Assembly: GCF_004168625.1 (NCBI RefSeq)
Contig: NZ_SDWW01000029.1
Coordinates: 1 to 54,525, forward strand
Length of the DNA: 54,525 nucleotides
From: Pengzhenrongella frigida
GTDB lineage: Bacteria; Actinomycetota; Actinomycetes; Actinomycetales; Cellulomonadaceae
Direction: 5' to 3'
Position numbers and translations under genes: made by a program. This document shows, piece after piece, positions 34,276-43,754 of the stretch. How positions within the stretch are numbered: the first letter of the stretch is position 1; each line of letters starts with the position of its first letter. A model generated the notes under the pieces. That model did not search any database. It saw nothing but the letters and a program-made list of their open reading frames with translations, and was not told where the DNA came from.

Positions 34276-35502
34276 CTAGCGGATCGTCAGACCGTCCCGC
34301 ACCGCGACCGCGAGGCCCGGGGCGAGCGGCAGGAGGGGCAGCAGGGTCGCCTGGAACGCGTGGTAGAGGTCGGGCTTGCCGGGCCAGACCTCGGCGCTCG
34401 GGGTGTTCGAGGTGTCGAGCTCGTGGTGCCAGGAGCCGCGCTCGTGATCGACGAGGAACTCGCCGGCGTAGTCCCACCAGCGGGCGTAGTCGTCGGCGTA
34501 GCGCGGGTCACCGGTCGCCTGGTGCAGCGCTGCCGCGGCACCGATCGCCTCGGCGACGACCCAGTGCATCCGGGTGTGCACGACCGCGGCACCGGCCCAG
34601 TCGGTCGTGTAGACGAACCCGGGGGCGCCGTCGACAGCCCAGCCGTCACGGACAGCGCCGTCGTACAGCGCGAGGGCCGCAGGGACCAGCGTGGCCGGGG
34701 CGCGGCCGGGCAGTGCGGCGTCGACCTGCAGCAGCAGGCGGGCCCACTCCAGCCCGTGCCCGATGGTGGCGCCGTACGGCTTGAACGGGTCGTCGGGCCG
34801 GTCGGCGTTGAGCTCGAGCTGGGGCGCCCAGGCGGCGTCGAAGTGCTCCGGGATCCGCCACTCGTTGGCCGCTGCCCAGCCGACCACATGGTCGGCGATC
34901 ATGGCCGCGCGCTCGTACCAGCGCACGTCCCCGGTCGCATCGCCCGCGGCCAGCAGGGCCTCGACCGTGTGCATGTTCGCGTTCACGCCGCGGTACGGGT
35001 CGAGCGTGGTCCAGGTCCGGTCCCACTCGTCGGCGCTCAGCCCGGCCGCGGGATCCCAGAAGCGCTCGTCGAGCACGGCCAGGGCGTCGTCGAGCAGGGC
35101 GCGCGCGCCATCGATCTGCGCGACCGTGGCGGTCGAGGCGGCGAGCACCACGAACGCGTGCGCATAGGCGCTCTTGGTGGTGTCCGGGGTGCCGTCAGCG
35201 GCGAGGGAGGCGTACCAGCCACCGAAGTCGTCGTCGTGCAGTGCGGTGCTCAGCGCAGCGATCGCGCGGGTCGCGACGGGGCCGGCGCCGGGCACCCCGA
35301 GCAGGTGCCCGAGCGCGTAGACATGGGCCGTCCGGCCGGTGATCCAGGTGAACACGCCCCGGGTCGGGTCGACGACGCCGTCGTCGTCCAGCCAGCCGGC
35401 CCCGCCCGACGTCGGCACGGCGCCCCGGCCGAAGGCGAGCAGCCGGAGCGACTCGGTGTGCAGCCAGCGCTGGTGGCTGCGGCTGGTGGTCCAGGCGGTC
35501 AT
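34276..35502 (-). CDS. AGE-family sugar epimerase/isomerase
   Basis: 408 residues of the (alpha/alpha)6-barrel N-acylglucosamine 2-epimerase family. Seen: FTWITGRTAHVYALGHLLG, KSAYAHAFVVLAAS, YRGVNANMHTVEALLAA, WRIPEHFDAAWAP, GATIGHGLEWARLLLQ and MHWVVAEAIGAAAALHQATGD, with the conserved histidines and Glu/Arg of the active site. Members include mannose isomerase, sulfoquinovose isomerase and cellobiose 2-epimerase; the substrate here is uncertain, and free mannose/glucose or a disaccharide are both reasonable. It overlaps the end of the esterase gene (ATGA), so both form one unit divergent from lacI. Confidence 0.85.
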   Translation of the reverse strand: MTAWTTSRSHQRWLHTESLRLLAFGRGAVPTSGGAGWLDDDGVVDPTRGVFTWITGRTAHVYALGHLLGVPGAGPVATRAIAALSTALHDDDFGGWYASLAADGTPDTTKSAYAHAFVVLAASTATVAQIDGARALLDDALAVLDERFWDPAAGLSADEWDRTWTTLDPYRGVNANMHTVEALLAAGDATGDVRWYERAAMIADHVVGWAAANEWRIPEHFDAAWAPQLELNADRPDDPFKPYGATIGHGLEWARLLLQVDAALPGRAPATLVPAALALYDGAVRDGWAVDGAPGFVYTTDWAGAAVVHTRMHWVVAEAIGAAAALHQATGDPRYADDYARWWDYAGEFLVDHERGSWHHELDTSNTPSAEVWPGKPDLYHAFQATLLPLLPLAPGLAVAVRDGLTIR

Positions 35503-36578
35503 CGGGTTCCTCCGTCGGTCGTGGGGGTCGTGCGGGTCGTTGCGGACAGGCGGGTGGTCGGGCCGGCGAGCGCGGCGAGCCAGGGGAGCTGACGGGCGAA
35601 CTGGTGGCCACCGCCGCCTTCGTGCTCGTTGAAGGGGTAGACCTCGATCTCCTTGTCGACCCCGCCGCCGACCCCGCCGTGGACCCCGCCCGCGACCGCG
35701 CCGTAGCTGTTGTACGCCGCATACACCGTGGACGGCGGGCAGATCGGGTCCATGAGCGCCACGGAGAAGAGCGCGGGAGCGGTCGCGCGCCGCGCGAAGC
35801 TGACGCCGTCGAGGTAGGACAGCGTGCGGAACGCGGCCGCCGCGTGCGTGCGGTGCACCGACAGGTAGGTGGTGATCTCGGTGTACGGCGCGCAGTCGCT
35901 GACGTCGACCGCGCGGCGGTAGTGGCACCCGAACGGGACGTCCGGCATCGCTGCCAGCAGGTCGGGGACCAGCCCCGCCGCCGCGAGCGCGATCCCGCCG
36001 CCCTGGCTGGCGCCGGTGACGGCCACGCGGGCGGGGTCGACGCCCTCGATCGCGCGGACGGCCTCGATCGCGCGGACCGCGTCCGTGTAGACCCGGCGGT
36101 AGAAGTGCTCGGCCGGGTCGAGGATCCCGCGGGTCATGAAGCCGCCAGTGCCCGCCCCCGAACCGACCGGGTCGGGCGTCCCCCCGCCGCTGCCCCAGCC
36201 GCTGCCCTGACCGCGCGTGTCCATGAACAGGCTCACGTAACCGGCGGATGCCCAGCCGAGGTGCTCGTGGGCCAGGCCGCGCCCGCCGCCGTAGCCGTTG
36301 TACTCGACCACGGCGGGCAGCACCGGCCCGCCGGGTGCCCCCGACCCGGCCGGTCGGGTGAGCCACGCCTTGATGGGGTGCCCTCCGAAGCCCGCGAACT
36401 CGACGTCGAACACGTCGACCAGGGTCAGGCCGGCGTCGACCGGGGTCACGGTGAGGTTCAGGTCGAAACCCCGCGCCGTGGCAAGCGTGTCGGCCCAGAA
36501 GGCGTCGAAGTCCGCCGGTTCGTCCAGGTCGGGACGGTAGACCTGCAGCGCGGCGGGGTCGAGATCGAACAAGGACAT
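35499..36578 (-). CDS. AXE1-type acetyl esterase (acetyl xylan esterase/cephalosporin-C deacetylase)
   Basis: 359 residues, an alpha/beta hydrolase of carbohydrate esterase family 7 type: nucleophile S191 in VTGASQGGG, D277 in ALMDPICPPST, H319 in FNEHEGG, and the oxyanion region YNGYGGGRG. No signal peptide, so it acts in the cytoplasm on imported acetylated oligosaccharides. A Gly-rich insert (AGGVHGGVGGGVD, about 296-308) before the histidine is longer than in relatives I know. Start ATG 36578; a perfect 15-base tandem duplication lies just upstream. Confidence 0.88.
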   Translation of the reverse strand: MSLFDLDPAALQVYRPDLDEPADFDAFWADTLATARGFDLNLTVTPVDAGLTLVDVFDVEFAGFGGHPIKAWLTRPAGSGAPGGPVLPAVVEYNGYGGGRGLAHEHLGWASAGYVSLFMDTRGQGSGWGSGGGTPDPVGSGAGTGGFMTRGILDPAEHFYRRVYTDAVRAIEAVRAIEGVDPARVAVTGASQGGGIALAAAGLVPDLLAAMPDVPFGCHYRRAVDVSDCAPYTEITTYLSVHRTHAAAAFRTLSYLDGVSFARRATAPALFSVALMDPICPPSTVYAAYNSYGAVAGGVHGGVGGGVDKEIEVYPFNEHEGGGGHQFARQLPWLAALAGPTTRLSATTRTTPTTDGGTR

Positions 36579-36592
36579 GGGGCAGCTCTCTC

Positions 36593-36622
36593 GTGAAGGC
36601 GGGCTCGGTGAAGGCGGGCTCG
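36593..36622. repeat. 15-base tandem duplication before the esterase gene
   Basis: Two identical copies of GTGAAGGCGGGCTCG at 36593-36607 and 36608-36622, 14 bases upstream of the esterase start. They fall in its 5' untranslated region; no role is evident. Confidence 0.85.
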
Positions 36623-36791
36623 GACGGCGAAGGTCGTAGGGCGATCTGCTGTGTCCACGGTACTGATCGGGCCACACCGGCGAAGGGTGCGCCACGCCTT
36701 CGCCGCCCGGGCGACCAGCCGGCCCTGCCCCGGCCGGTCCCGGCCCCGCCGGGCCACATCGGACATCCGCGACATCCGTCCCGCCAGGGGC

Positions 36792-36821
36792 TTGACGTAC
36801 GGCATTTGTATGGTGGATGAT
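36792..36821 (+). promoter_or_regulatory. Candidate lacI promoter
   Basis: TTGACG (36792-36797), 18-base spacer, GATGAT (36816-36821). The two palindromic operators lie immediately downstream, where a bound repressor would block initiation, implying autoregulation. The remainder of the 326-base gap (36623-36790) is GC-rich with no clear minus-strand promoter found. Confidence 0.5.
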
Positions 36822-36829
36822 CGAATTCA

Positions 36830-36856
36830 TCGAAGCGCTTCGACGAAGCGCTTCGA
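36830..36856. promoter_or_regulatory. Two tandem LacI-type operators
   Basis: Palindromes CGAAGCGCTTCG at 36831-36842 and 36844-36855, 13 bases apart centre to centre, in the gap between the esterase gene and lacI. The central AAGCGCTT is the classical LacI/GalR-family half-site pair with a CG centre. They probably control lacI and the divergent esterase-epimerase pair. Confidence 0.8.
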
Positions 36857-36904
36857 CACCCCATCTGCTCGACCCGCACCCGTGACCGGCCAATGGAGGC
36901 TGTG

Positions 36905-37936
36905 ATGGCAACGATGCAGGACGTCGCACGACTCGCGAACGTCTCGCTCAGCACGGTCTCCTACGCGCTGAGCGAGACCCGCCCGGTCACCGCCGCGACG
37001 AAGGCGCGCATCGAGGCGGCCATGTCCGAGCTCGGCTACCACCGCAACGCCGCCGCGCGGAGCCTGGCCAGTCACCGCAGCCACGTCCTCGCCCTGATCT
37101 TCCCGGCGATGCAGCAGGGCCTCGGTGGCACCGTGACCGAGTTCGTCGCGAGCGCCGCCGACACCGCCCGGCAGAGCGGGTACCAGCTGGTCCTCTGGCC
37201 GTTCGGCGCCACCCAGTCGCGCGAGATCCGCGATCTTGCGCAGCAGGGCCAGGCCGACGGCGTCCTGCTCATGGAGGTCCGTCTCGACGACCCCCGGGTG
37301 GAGGCGCTCCGTAAGGCGGGCGTGCCGTTCACGATGATCGGCCGGACCGCGCGGGTCGACGACCTGAGCTACGTCGACATCGACTTCACCCGCACCACAG
37401 AGGACGCGGTCGCCTACCTGACCGACCTGGGGCACGAGCGGATCGCGTTCCTCAACCACTCGCAGGCCAGCCGCGAGGAGGGGTACGGACCCACGGTCCG
37501 CGCCCACGACGGCTACACCGCAGCGATGCGCCGGCGCGGCCTGGTGCCGCACGCCATCCTGTGCGACGAGAGCCCGGGTGCCGGTCGGACCGCGATGTCC
37601 GAGCTCCTCGCGGGCGATCCGGACCTGACCGCCGTCATCACGATGAACGAGATCGCGACGTTCGGCGTCACGGTCGAGCTCCAGTCGCGCGACCTGCAGA
37701 TCCCGCGGGACGTGTCGGTGCTCGCGATCGTCACCTCGCCTGGCGTCGGTGCCATGAGCCACCCGCCGCTGACCACCATGCACGCCCCGGGGGCCGCTCT
37801 CGGCCGACTCGGGGTGCAGTCCCTTCTCGCCCTCCTCCAGGTCGGCGAGACCCCGTCGACCGACCCCGTGCTGCTGCCCTGCCCGCTGGAACCAGGCGGC
37901 AGCACCGGGCCGGTCCCCCCCGAGCGGCGCCGCTGA
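36905..37936 (+). CDS. LacI-family transcriptional regulator
   Basis: 343 residues. Residues 1-60 contain the LacI helix-turn-helix and hinge (MQDVARLANVSLSTVSYALSETRPVTAATKARIEAAMSELGYHRNAAARSLAS); the rest is a periplasmic-binding-like sensor domain for a sugar ligand. Start ATG 36905 is preferred over ATG 36893 because GGAGG lies five bases upstream of it. It sits between the divergent esterase-epimerase pair and the transporter-glycosidase run, with two palindromic operators upstream, so it is the likely local regulator; the inducer would be a xylosylated or beta-linked gluco-oligosaccharide. Confidence 0.93.
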   Translation: MATMQDVARLANVSLSTVSYALSETRPVTAATKARIEAAMSELGYHRNAAARSLASHRSHVLALIFPAMQQGLGGTVTEFVASAADTARQSGYQLVLWPFGATQSREIRDLAQQGQADGVLLMEVRLDDPRVEALRKAGVPFTMIGRTARVDDLSYVDIDFTRTTEDAVAYLTDLGHERIAFLNHSQASREEGYGPTVRAHDGYTAAMRRRGLVPHAILCDESPGAGRTAMSELLAGDPDLTAVITMNEIATFGVTVELQSRDLQIPRDVSVLAIVTSPGVGAMSHPPLTTMHAPGAALGRLGVQSLLALLQVGETPSTDPVLLPCPLEPGGSTGPVPPERRR

Positions 37937-37971
37937 GCGACGTCCCGCTCGATCCGTACCACCCACGCAGT

Positions 37972-38044
37972 ACCCAGCACCCGCACCACCCAGCACCCGC
38001 ACCACCCAGCACACGCACCACCCGCACGGCCCAGCACACGCACC
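37972..38044. repeat. 16-base tandem repeat between lacI and the binding-protein gene
   Basis: Units starting ACCCAGCAC at 37972-37987, 37988-38003 and 38004-38019, and a fourth with an insertion ending 38044. The unit is C/A-rich on this strand (no G-C palindromes), so the transcript would be unstructured, and C-rich RNA of this kind can be a Rho loading site. The gap has no clear promoter. Confidence 0.8.
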
Positions 38045-38083
38045 ACCATCACCACCCATCGCACACTCAATGAGGAGACGTAC

Positions 38084-39400
38084 ATGTTGCGCAATCGCAA
38101 AGCGGGTCTGATCGCCGCGCTGGCGGTCCTGCCGCTCGTCCTGACGGCCTGCGGGGGCACCGGCAGCGACTCCGACACCGACGCGGACGGGGCGTCGTCG
38201 GGCGCCACGTCGTTGAAGCTGTGGCACTACGAAGGTGCCGACAGCGCCATGGCCAAGGCGTGGAACGAGTCCATCACCGTCTTCGAGACCGAGCACCCCG
38301 GCGTCACGGTCGAGTTCGAGGAGAAGGCGTTCGAGCAGATCCAGCAGACCGCCGGCATGGTGCTCAGCTCGGACGAGGGCCCGGACCTGCTCGAGTACAA
38401 CAAGGGCAACGCGACCGCGGGTCTGCTCTCCTCGCAGGGGCTGCTCACGGACCTGACCGACGAGGCCAAGGCCCGCGGCTGGGACACCAAGCTGGCCGAG
38501 AGCCTGCAGACCACGGCCCGCTACGACGAGAACGGTGTCATGGGGTCGGGCAGCTGGTTCGGCGTCCCGAACTACGGCGAGTACGTCACCGTCTACTACA
38601 ACAAGGACATGTTCGCTGCCGCCGGCGTCGAGATCCCCACCACCCTCGACGAGTTCACGCAGGTCATGGACACGTTCGTGGCCGACGGCGTCACCCCGCT
38701 CGCGATGGCGGGCGCCGAGTACCCGGCGGGCCAGCTCTACTACCAGCTCGCCCTGAGCAAGGCTGACCGTGACTTCGTCAACGCCTACCAGATGTACACC
38801 GACACGGTCGACTTCCAGGCCGACCCCCTGAAGTTCGGCGCCGAGACGTTCGACCAGTGGGTCAAGGCCGGCTACATGGCGACGGACTCCGCCAGCCTCA
38901 AGGCCGAGGACGCCGGGCTCAGCTTCATCAACGGCACCTCGCCCATGTTCGTCTCGGGCAGCTGGTGGTACGGCCGCATGGCGACCGACATCACCGCCGA
39001 CTGGGGCATCTTCAACTTCCCGGGCAACGAGCTCAACGCGGGCTCGTCGGGCAACCTCTGGGTCGTCCCGGAGAACTCGAACGCCAAGGACCTCGCCTAC
39101 GACTTCATCGACATCACGATGCGTCCGGAGATCCAGGCCATCATCGGCAACAACGGTGGCCTGCCGGTCGCCGCGAACGCCGAGGACATCACGGACCCGA
39201 AGAGCCAGGAGCTCATCGCGGCGTTCAACGAGGTGCTGGACAACGACGGTCTGGCGTTCTACCCGGACTGGCCGGTCCCCGGCTACTACGACGTCCTGGT
39301 CGCGGGCTTCCAGTCGCTGATCAACCAGTCGACGGACCCGGCCTCGGTGCTCGACGAGATCGGCACCGCCTACGAAGACGGCGTCGCCAACGCGGGCTGA
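38084..39400 (+). CDS. Sugar ABC transporter substrate-binding lipoprotein
   Basis: 438 residues. Lipoprotein signal with lipobox LTAC (C23), acidic Ser/Asp linker, then a family 1 extracellular solute-binding fold (LKLWHYEGADSAMAKAWNESITVFETEHPGVTVEFEE, SMAKA/YNKDMFAAAGVEIPTTLDEF, SSGNLWVVPENSNAKDLAYDFIDI). It captures a sugar or oligosaccharide outside the membrane and delivers it to the two permeases that follow. GAGGAG ribosome binding site. A strong hairpin follows the stop codon. Confidence 0.93.
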   Translation: MLRNRKAGLIAALAVLPLVLTACGGTGSDSDTDADGASSGATSLKLWHYEGADSAMAKAWNESITVFETEHPGVTVEFEEKAFEQIQQTAGMVLSSDEGPDLLEYNKGNATAGLLSSQGLLTDLTDEAKARGWDTKLAESLQTTARYDENGVMGSGSWFGVPNYGEYVTVYYNKDMFAAAGVEIPTTLDEFTQVMDTFVADGVTPLAMAGAEYPAGQLYYQLALSKADRDFVNAYQMYTDTVDFQADPLKFGAETFDQWVKAGYMATDSASLKAEDAGLSFINGTSPMFVSGSWWYGRMATDITADWGIFNFPGNELNAGSSGNLWVVPENSNAKDLAYDFIDITMRPEIQAIIGNNGGLPVAANAEDITDPKSQELIAAFNEVLDNDGLAFYPDWPVPGYYDVLVAGFQSLINQSTDPASVLDEIGTAYEDGVANAG

Positions 39401-39419
39401 CCAGCCCGCCACCCGCCTT

Positions 39420-39467
39420 CCCGCGCAGGTGCCGATCGATCCCTGCATCGACCGGCACCTGCGCGGG
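39420..39467 (+). promoter_or_regulatory. Perfect 15-bp hairpin between binding protein and permease genes
   Basis: CCCGCGCAGGTGCCG (39420-39434) pairs with CGGCACCTGCGCGGG (39453-39467). No T tract follows. Placed like the malE-malF hairpins of other bacteria, it could protect the binding-protein mRNA from 3' decay or cause partial termination, giving more binding protein than permease. Confidence 0.6.
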
Positions 39468-39501
39468 GAGCCCCCCCGTACGAACGAAAGGCATGGCCAT
39501 C

Positions 39502-40458
39502 ATGGTGACAACATCGGCCCCGAGCGTGCGCTCGCGGCGTGCGGCGGGGGTCCGCACCACTCGCCGTTCCGGTCGCGGCGTGTACTGGGCGTACCTCGTC
39601 CCCGGCGCGTTGCTCTTCCTCGCCGTGATCGTGGTGCCGTTCTTCATGAACCTGTACCTCAGCTTCACGAAGTGGCCCGGACTCGGCACCCCGCGCTGGA
39701 TCGGCATCGACAACTACACCCGGCTCCTGGCGGACGAGACCTTCTGGCTCTCGTTCCGCAACTCGATCTCGATGATCGTGGCGATGGTCGTCGTCCCGAC
39801 CCTGCTGGGCATGCTGCTCGCGGCGGTGCTGTTCGACTACCTCGGCAAGCGGTTCAACGGCAACGTCGCCAGCGCGTTGCGGGCCACGTACTACCTGCCG
39901 CAGATTCTCCCCGTCGCGGTGGCGGGCATCCTGTGGGGCTGGATCCTCAACCCCCAGACGGGTGCGCTCAACGTGTTCCTGCGCCAGATCGGGCTCGACT
40001 CGCTCGCGCTGAACTGGCTCGGTGACACCACGACCGCGATGCCGACGGTGATGCTCGTGATGATCTGGGTCCAGGTCGGGTACCCGGTGGTCATCTTCAT
40101 GGCGGCGCTCCAGCGCGTGGACCCCGAGCTCTACGAGGCCGCCGAGCTCGACGGCGCCGGCTGGTTCGCCCGGTTCAAGGCGATCACGCTCCCGCAGATC
40201 AAGCCCGAGACGTTCGTCGTGACCCTCACCTGCACGATCGCGGCCCTGAAGGTCTTCGGCCCGATCTACGTGCTGACCAAGGGCGGTCCGGAGAACACCA
40301 CCAACGTGCCGTCGTACTTCTCGTACCAGAACTTCTTCCCCAAGTCCCAGGTGGGCTACGGGGCCGCGATCGCGACGGTGCTGACCATCATCGTCGTCGT
40401 CGTCTCGATCGTGTTCATCCGGGCCCAGTCCGCGAGCGAACGCAAGGAAGGCATCTGA
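39502..40458 (+). CDS. Carbohydrate ABC transporter permease, MalF type
   Basis: 318 residues, six membrane segments. VYWAYLVPGALLFLAVIVVPFFMNLYLSFTKW opens the protein, and the EAA loop is YEAAELDGAGWFARFKAITLPQIKP. It pairs with the next gene as the membrane channel of a CUT1-type importer. ATG 39502 is chosen because AAAGG lies ten bases upstream; ATG 39493 is also possible but has the site almost adjacent. Confidence 0.93.
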   Translation: MVTTSAPSVRSRRAAGVRTTRRSGRGVYWAYLVPGALLFLAVIVVPFFMNLYLSFTKWPGLGTPRWIGIDNYTRLLADETFWLSFRNSISMIVAMVVVPTLLGMLLAAVLFDYLGKRFNGNVASALRATYYLPQILPVAVAGILWGWILNPQTGALNVFLRQIGLDSLALNWLGDTTTAMPTVMLVMIWVQVGYPVVIFMAALQRVDPELYEAAELDGAGWFARFKAITLPQIKPETFVVTLTCTIAALKVFGPIYVLTKGGPENTTNVPSYFSYQNFFPKSQVGYGAAIATVLTIIVVVVSIVFIRAQSASERKEGI

Positions 40459-40459
40459 C

Positions 40460-41386
40460 ATGGCGACCAACTCTGCGGTCCTGCCCGGCGCCGGCGCCGG
40501 CGGCATCTCGTCGACCGGTGGCGCCTCGCCGTCGGCCACCACCCCCCGGCGCGGCACGCGGTTCCAGCGGGGCCCCCTCCGGTGGGCGATCCTCGCGCTG
40601 GCTCTGCTCGTGGCGTTCGCGATGATGATCCCCTTCGTCATCATGCTGCTGAACGCCTTCAAGTCGCCGGCCGACTACGCGGCCAACGGCCCGGTCAGCC
40701 TGCCCTCGTCGCTGTACTTCGACGGTCTGGTGAACTTCTGGACCCGGGTCAACTTCCCCGAGAAGCTGGTCAACTCGATCTGGATCAGCGGTGCCGTCGC
40801 GATCGGTGCCACGCTCGTCTCGTTGCTCAACGCCTATGCGCTGGGGATCGGTCGCATCCGGGGCCGGATGTGGATCGTGGGCGCATTCCTGCTCGCGAAC
40901 ATGCTCCCGCAGGAAGCGCTCATCTACCCGCTGTACTACCTGGCCAAGCAGGTCGGGCTCTACAACAACCAGTGGTCCGTGATCATCATCTTCACGGTGA
41001 TCCAGAGCGCGTTCGGCACCTACCTGCTGTCCTCGGTCCTGTCGACGTTCCCGCCGTCCGTGCTCGAGGCCGCCGCGCTCGACGGCGCCAGCAAGTGGCA
41101 GGTGCTGTGGCGCGTGGTCTTCCCGATCAGCCGCCCGACCCTGTCGGTCCTGGTGATCTTCTTCTTCATCTGGACCTGGAACGAGTTCTTCATCCCGTTG
41201 GTCATGCTCATCGACAACGCGACCCAGACCATCCCGGTGGCGCTGGCCTCGCTGCAGGGCGACCGGATGATGGATGCCCCGACGATCAATGCCGGCTCGC
41301 TGATCAGCCTGCTGCCGGCGGTCATCTTCTTCTTCATCTTCCAGCGCACGCTGACCCGCGGCATCACCGCCGGCGCGGTCAAGTAG
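40460..41386 (+). CDS. Carbohydrate ABC transporter permease, MalG type
   Basis: 308 residues, six membrane segments; EAA loop LEAAALDGASKWQVLWRVVFPISRPTLSV, ending QRTLTRGITAGAVK as typical. It starts two bases after the previous gene. The first 35 residues are Gly/Ser/Thr-rich and disordered. No ATP-binding subunit is encoded in the locus, so a shared MsiK-like ATPase elsewhere is expected. Confidence 0.93.
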   Translation: MATNSAVLPGAGAGGISSTGGASPSATTPRRGTRFQRGPLRWAILALALLVAFAMMIPFVIMLLNAFKSPADYAANGPVSLPSSLYFDGLVNFWTRVNFPEKLVNSIWISGAVAIGATLVSLLNAYALGIGRIRGRMWIVGAFLLANMLPQEALIYPLYYLAKQVGLYNNQWSVIIIFTVIQSAFGTYLLSSVLSTFPPSVLEAAALDGASKWQVLWRVVFPISRPTLSVLVIFFFIWTWNEFFIPLVMLIDNATQTIPVALASLQGDRMMDAPTINAGSLISLLPAVIFFFIFQRTLTRGITAGAVK

Positions 41387-41416
41387 CGCGAGCCCCCGAA
41401 CGAGAGACGGCGACCC

Positions 41417-43696
41417 ATGAAGTTCACCAACGGCTACTGGATGGTCCGCGACGGCATGCACCCGTTGCATCCGGCCCAGGCCTACGACGTCTGGCAGACG
41501 GACGACTCGATGACCGTCTATGCGCCCACCGCGAAGATCGCGGCCCGGGGCGACGTGCTCAACCGGCCGGTCGCCACGCTGACCTACAGCTCGCCGATGG
41601 ACGACGTGATCCGCGTCCGCATCGCGAACCACGCGGGCGCGCTCGACCCCGGACCGCACTACGTCCTGTCCGGGGCCGAGCGGGTCCCGGTCGACGTCGT
41701 GGTCGACGACGAGGCCGGCGTGCTCACCTCGGGGGCGCTCTCGGTCCGGGTGCACCGCGGCGACGGCTGGCGGGTCGACTTCGAGGCGGCGGGTGAGGTG
41801 CTCACCTCGAGCCTGCCCAAGGGCGTCGGGCTGGTGGCGGCCGACGACGGCGCGCACTACGTCCACGAGCAGCTCACGTTGGGCGTAAGGGAGTACGTGT
41901 ACGGCCTCGGCGAGCGGTTCGGGCCGCTGGTCAAGAACGGTCAGAGCGTCGACATCTGGAACGCCGACGGCGGCACGTCGAGCGAGCAGGCCTACAAGAA
42001 CGTGCCGTTCTACCTGACCAATCGCGGGTACGGCGTGTTCGTCAACCACCCGGAGCTGGTGAGCTTCGAGATCGGCTCCGAGCTCGTCTCCAAGAGCCAG
42101 TTCAGCGTCCGGGGCCAGTCCCTGGAGTACTTCGTCATCTACGGCCCGACGCCGAAGGACGTGCTGCGCAAGTACACCGCGCTGACCGGCCGGCCGGCCC
42201 GCGTGCCGGAGTGGTCGTTCGGGCTGTGGCTCACGACGTCGTTCACGACGGACTACGACGAGGCGACCGTCTCGGGCTTCATCGACGGGATGGCCGAGCG
42301 CGACCTGCCGCTGTCGGTGTTCCACTTCGACTGCTTCTGGATGCGCGAGTTCAACTGGTGCGACTTCGAGTGGGACCCGCGCACGTTCCCGGACCCCGAG
42401 GGGATGCTGGAAAGGCTCAAGGCCAAGGACCTCAAGATCTGCGTCTGGATCAATCCGTACATCGCCCAGCGCTCGCCGCTGTTCGCCGAGGGGGTGGCCA
42501 AGGGGTACCTGCTCAAGCGGACCGACGGCTCGGTGTGGCAGACGGATCTGTGGGTCGCGGGCATGGGGCTGGTCGACTTCACCAACCCGGACGCCGCCGC
42601 CTGGTTCACCGGCAAGCTCGACCGGCTGCTCGGGATGGGGGTCGACGCGTTCAAGACCGACTTCGGCGAGCGCATCCCGGCCGAGGGCGTCGTCTGGCAC
42701 GACGGCTCCGACCCGCTCGGCATGCACAACTACTACGCGCAGCTGTACAACAAGGCGGTGTTCGACCTGCTCGTCGCCCGGCGCGGTGAGGGCGACGCGG
42801 TGCTCTTCGCGCGGTCGGCCACCGCCGGCGGGCAGCAGCTCCCGGTGCACTGGGGCGGCGACTGCTACTCGACCTTCGACGCGATGGCGGAGTCGCTGCG
42901 CGGCGGGCTGTCCCTCGCGCTGTCGGGCTTCGGGTACTGGAGCCACGACATCGGCGGCTTCGAGGGCACGCCCGACCCGGCGGTGTTCAAGCGCTGGCTC
43001 GCGTTCGGCCTGCTGTCCTCGCACAGCCGGCTGCACGGCTCGGGCTCGGTCCGGGTGCCGTGGGCGTTCGACGACGAGGCGGTCGACCTGACCCGCAAGT
43101 TCACGCAGCTCAAGCTCTCGCTCATGCCCTACCTGGCGCGGGTCGCGGGCGAGGCGCACACCCAGGGCACGCCGATGATGCGCCCGATGCTGCTCGAGTT
43201 CCCGGCCGACCGCGCCGTGGCCAGCCTCGACACCCAGTACATGCTGGGTGACGCGCTGCTCGTGGCCCCGGTGTTCACGGCCTCGGGCGACACGGAGTAC
43301 TACGTTCCGGCGGGGACCTGGACCCACCTGCTCACGGGCGCCCAGGTCACCGGCCCACGCTGGGTCACCGAGAAGCACGCGCTGGACTCGCTCCCGCTGC
43401 TCGTGCGGCCCGGCACGGTCCTGCCGGTCGGAGCGCGCACCGACCGGCCCGACTACGACTACGCGGACGGCGTGCGCCTGGACCTGTACGAGGTCGCGGA
43501 CGGTGCCCGGATCGTCACCCAGGTCCCCGCGCTCGGGGGGGCGGTGGCGGCGACGTTCACCGTCACGCGGACCGGTCCGTCCGTGCTGATCGAGGCGGCG
43601 GGTGCCGTCGGACCGTGGTCGGTTCGGGTCGTCGGGCCCGACGCGACTACCGTTCGTGCTGAGCCGGGTGCTGACCGGCTTGAGCTGACGCTCTGA
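41417..43696 (+). CDS. GH31 alpha-xylosidase (YicI-like)
   Basis: 759 residues. Catalytic nucleophile D415 in [12 protein letters not shown], acid/base D482 in WGGDCYSTF, the same spacing as in Escherichia coli YicI (416 and 482). [14 protein letters not shown] and [32 protein letters not shown] support the alpha-xylosidase branch over alpha-glucosidase. No signal peptide: it works in the cytoplasm, removing alpha-1,6-xylose from imported xyloglucan-type oligosaccharides such as isoprimeverose. Follows the permeases by 30 bases, in the same unit. Confidence 0.93.
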   Translation: MKFTNGYWMVRDGMHPLHPAQAYDVWQTDDSMTVYAPTAKIAARGDVLNRPVATLTYSSPMDDVIRVRIANHAGALDPGPHYVLSGAERVPVDVVVDDEAGVLTSGALSVRVHRGDGWRVDFEAAGEVLTSSLPKGVGLVAADDGAHYVHEQLTLGVREYVYGLGERFGPLVKNGQSVDIWNADGGTSSEQAYKNVPFYLTNRGYGVFVNHPELVSFEIGSELVSKSQFSVRGQSLEYFVIYGPTPKDVLRKYTALTGRPARVPEWSFGLWLTTSFTTDYDEATVSGFIDGMAERDLPLSVFHFDCFWMREFNWCDFEWDPRTFPDPEGMLERLKAKDLKICVWINPYIAQRSPLFAEGVAKGYLLKRTDGSVWQTDLWVAGMGLVDFTNPDAAAWFTGKLDRLLGMGVDAFKTDFGERIPAEGVVWHDGSDPLGMHNYYAQLYNKAVFDLLVARRGEGDAVLFARSATAGGQQLPVHWGGDCYSTFDAMAESLRGGLSLALSGFGYWSHDIGGFEGTPDPAVFKRWLAFGLLSSHSRLHGSGSVRVPWAFDDEAVDLTRKFTQLKLSLMPYLARVAGEAHTQGTPMMRPMLLEFPADRAVASLDTQYMLGDALLVAPVFTASGDTEYYVPAGTWTHLLTGAQVTGPRWVTEKHALDSLPLLVRPGTVLPVGARTDRPDYDYADGVRLDLYEVADGARIVTQVPALGGAVAATFTVTRTGPSVLIEAAGAVGPWSVRVVGPDATTVRAEPGADRLELTL

Positions 43697-43754
43697 GTTC
43701 GACCACGACCCGCCACCCCCACCCGCACCCCCCGCAACAAAGGACTACACCCGG

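Noticed and set aside
37972-38044. CRISPR-like array
   Set aside because: The units are contiguous 16-base tandem repeats without spacers, and no cas gene is near.
36827-39448. Minus-strand open frame of more than 800 residues opposite lacI and the binding-protein gene
   Set aside because: Shadow frame; composition is Arg/Val/Asp-rich with no motif, and both plus-strand genes are unmistakable.
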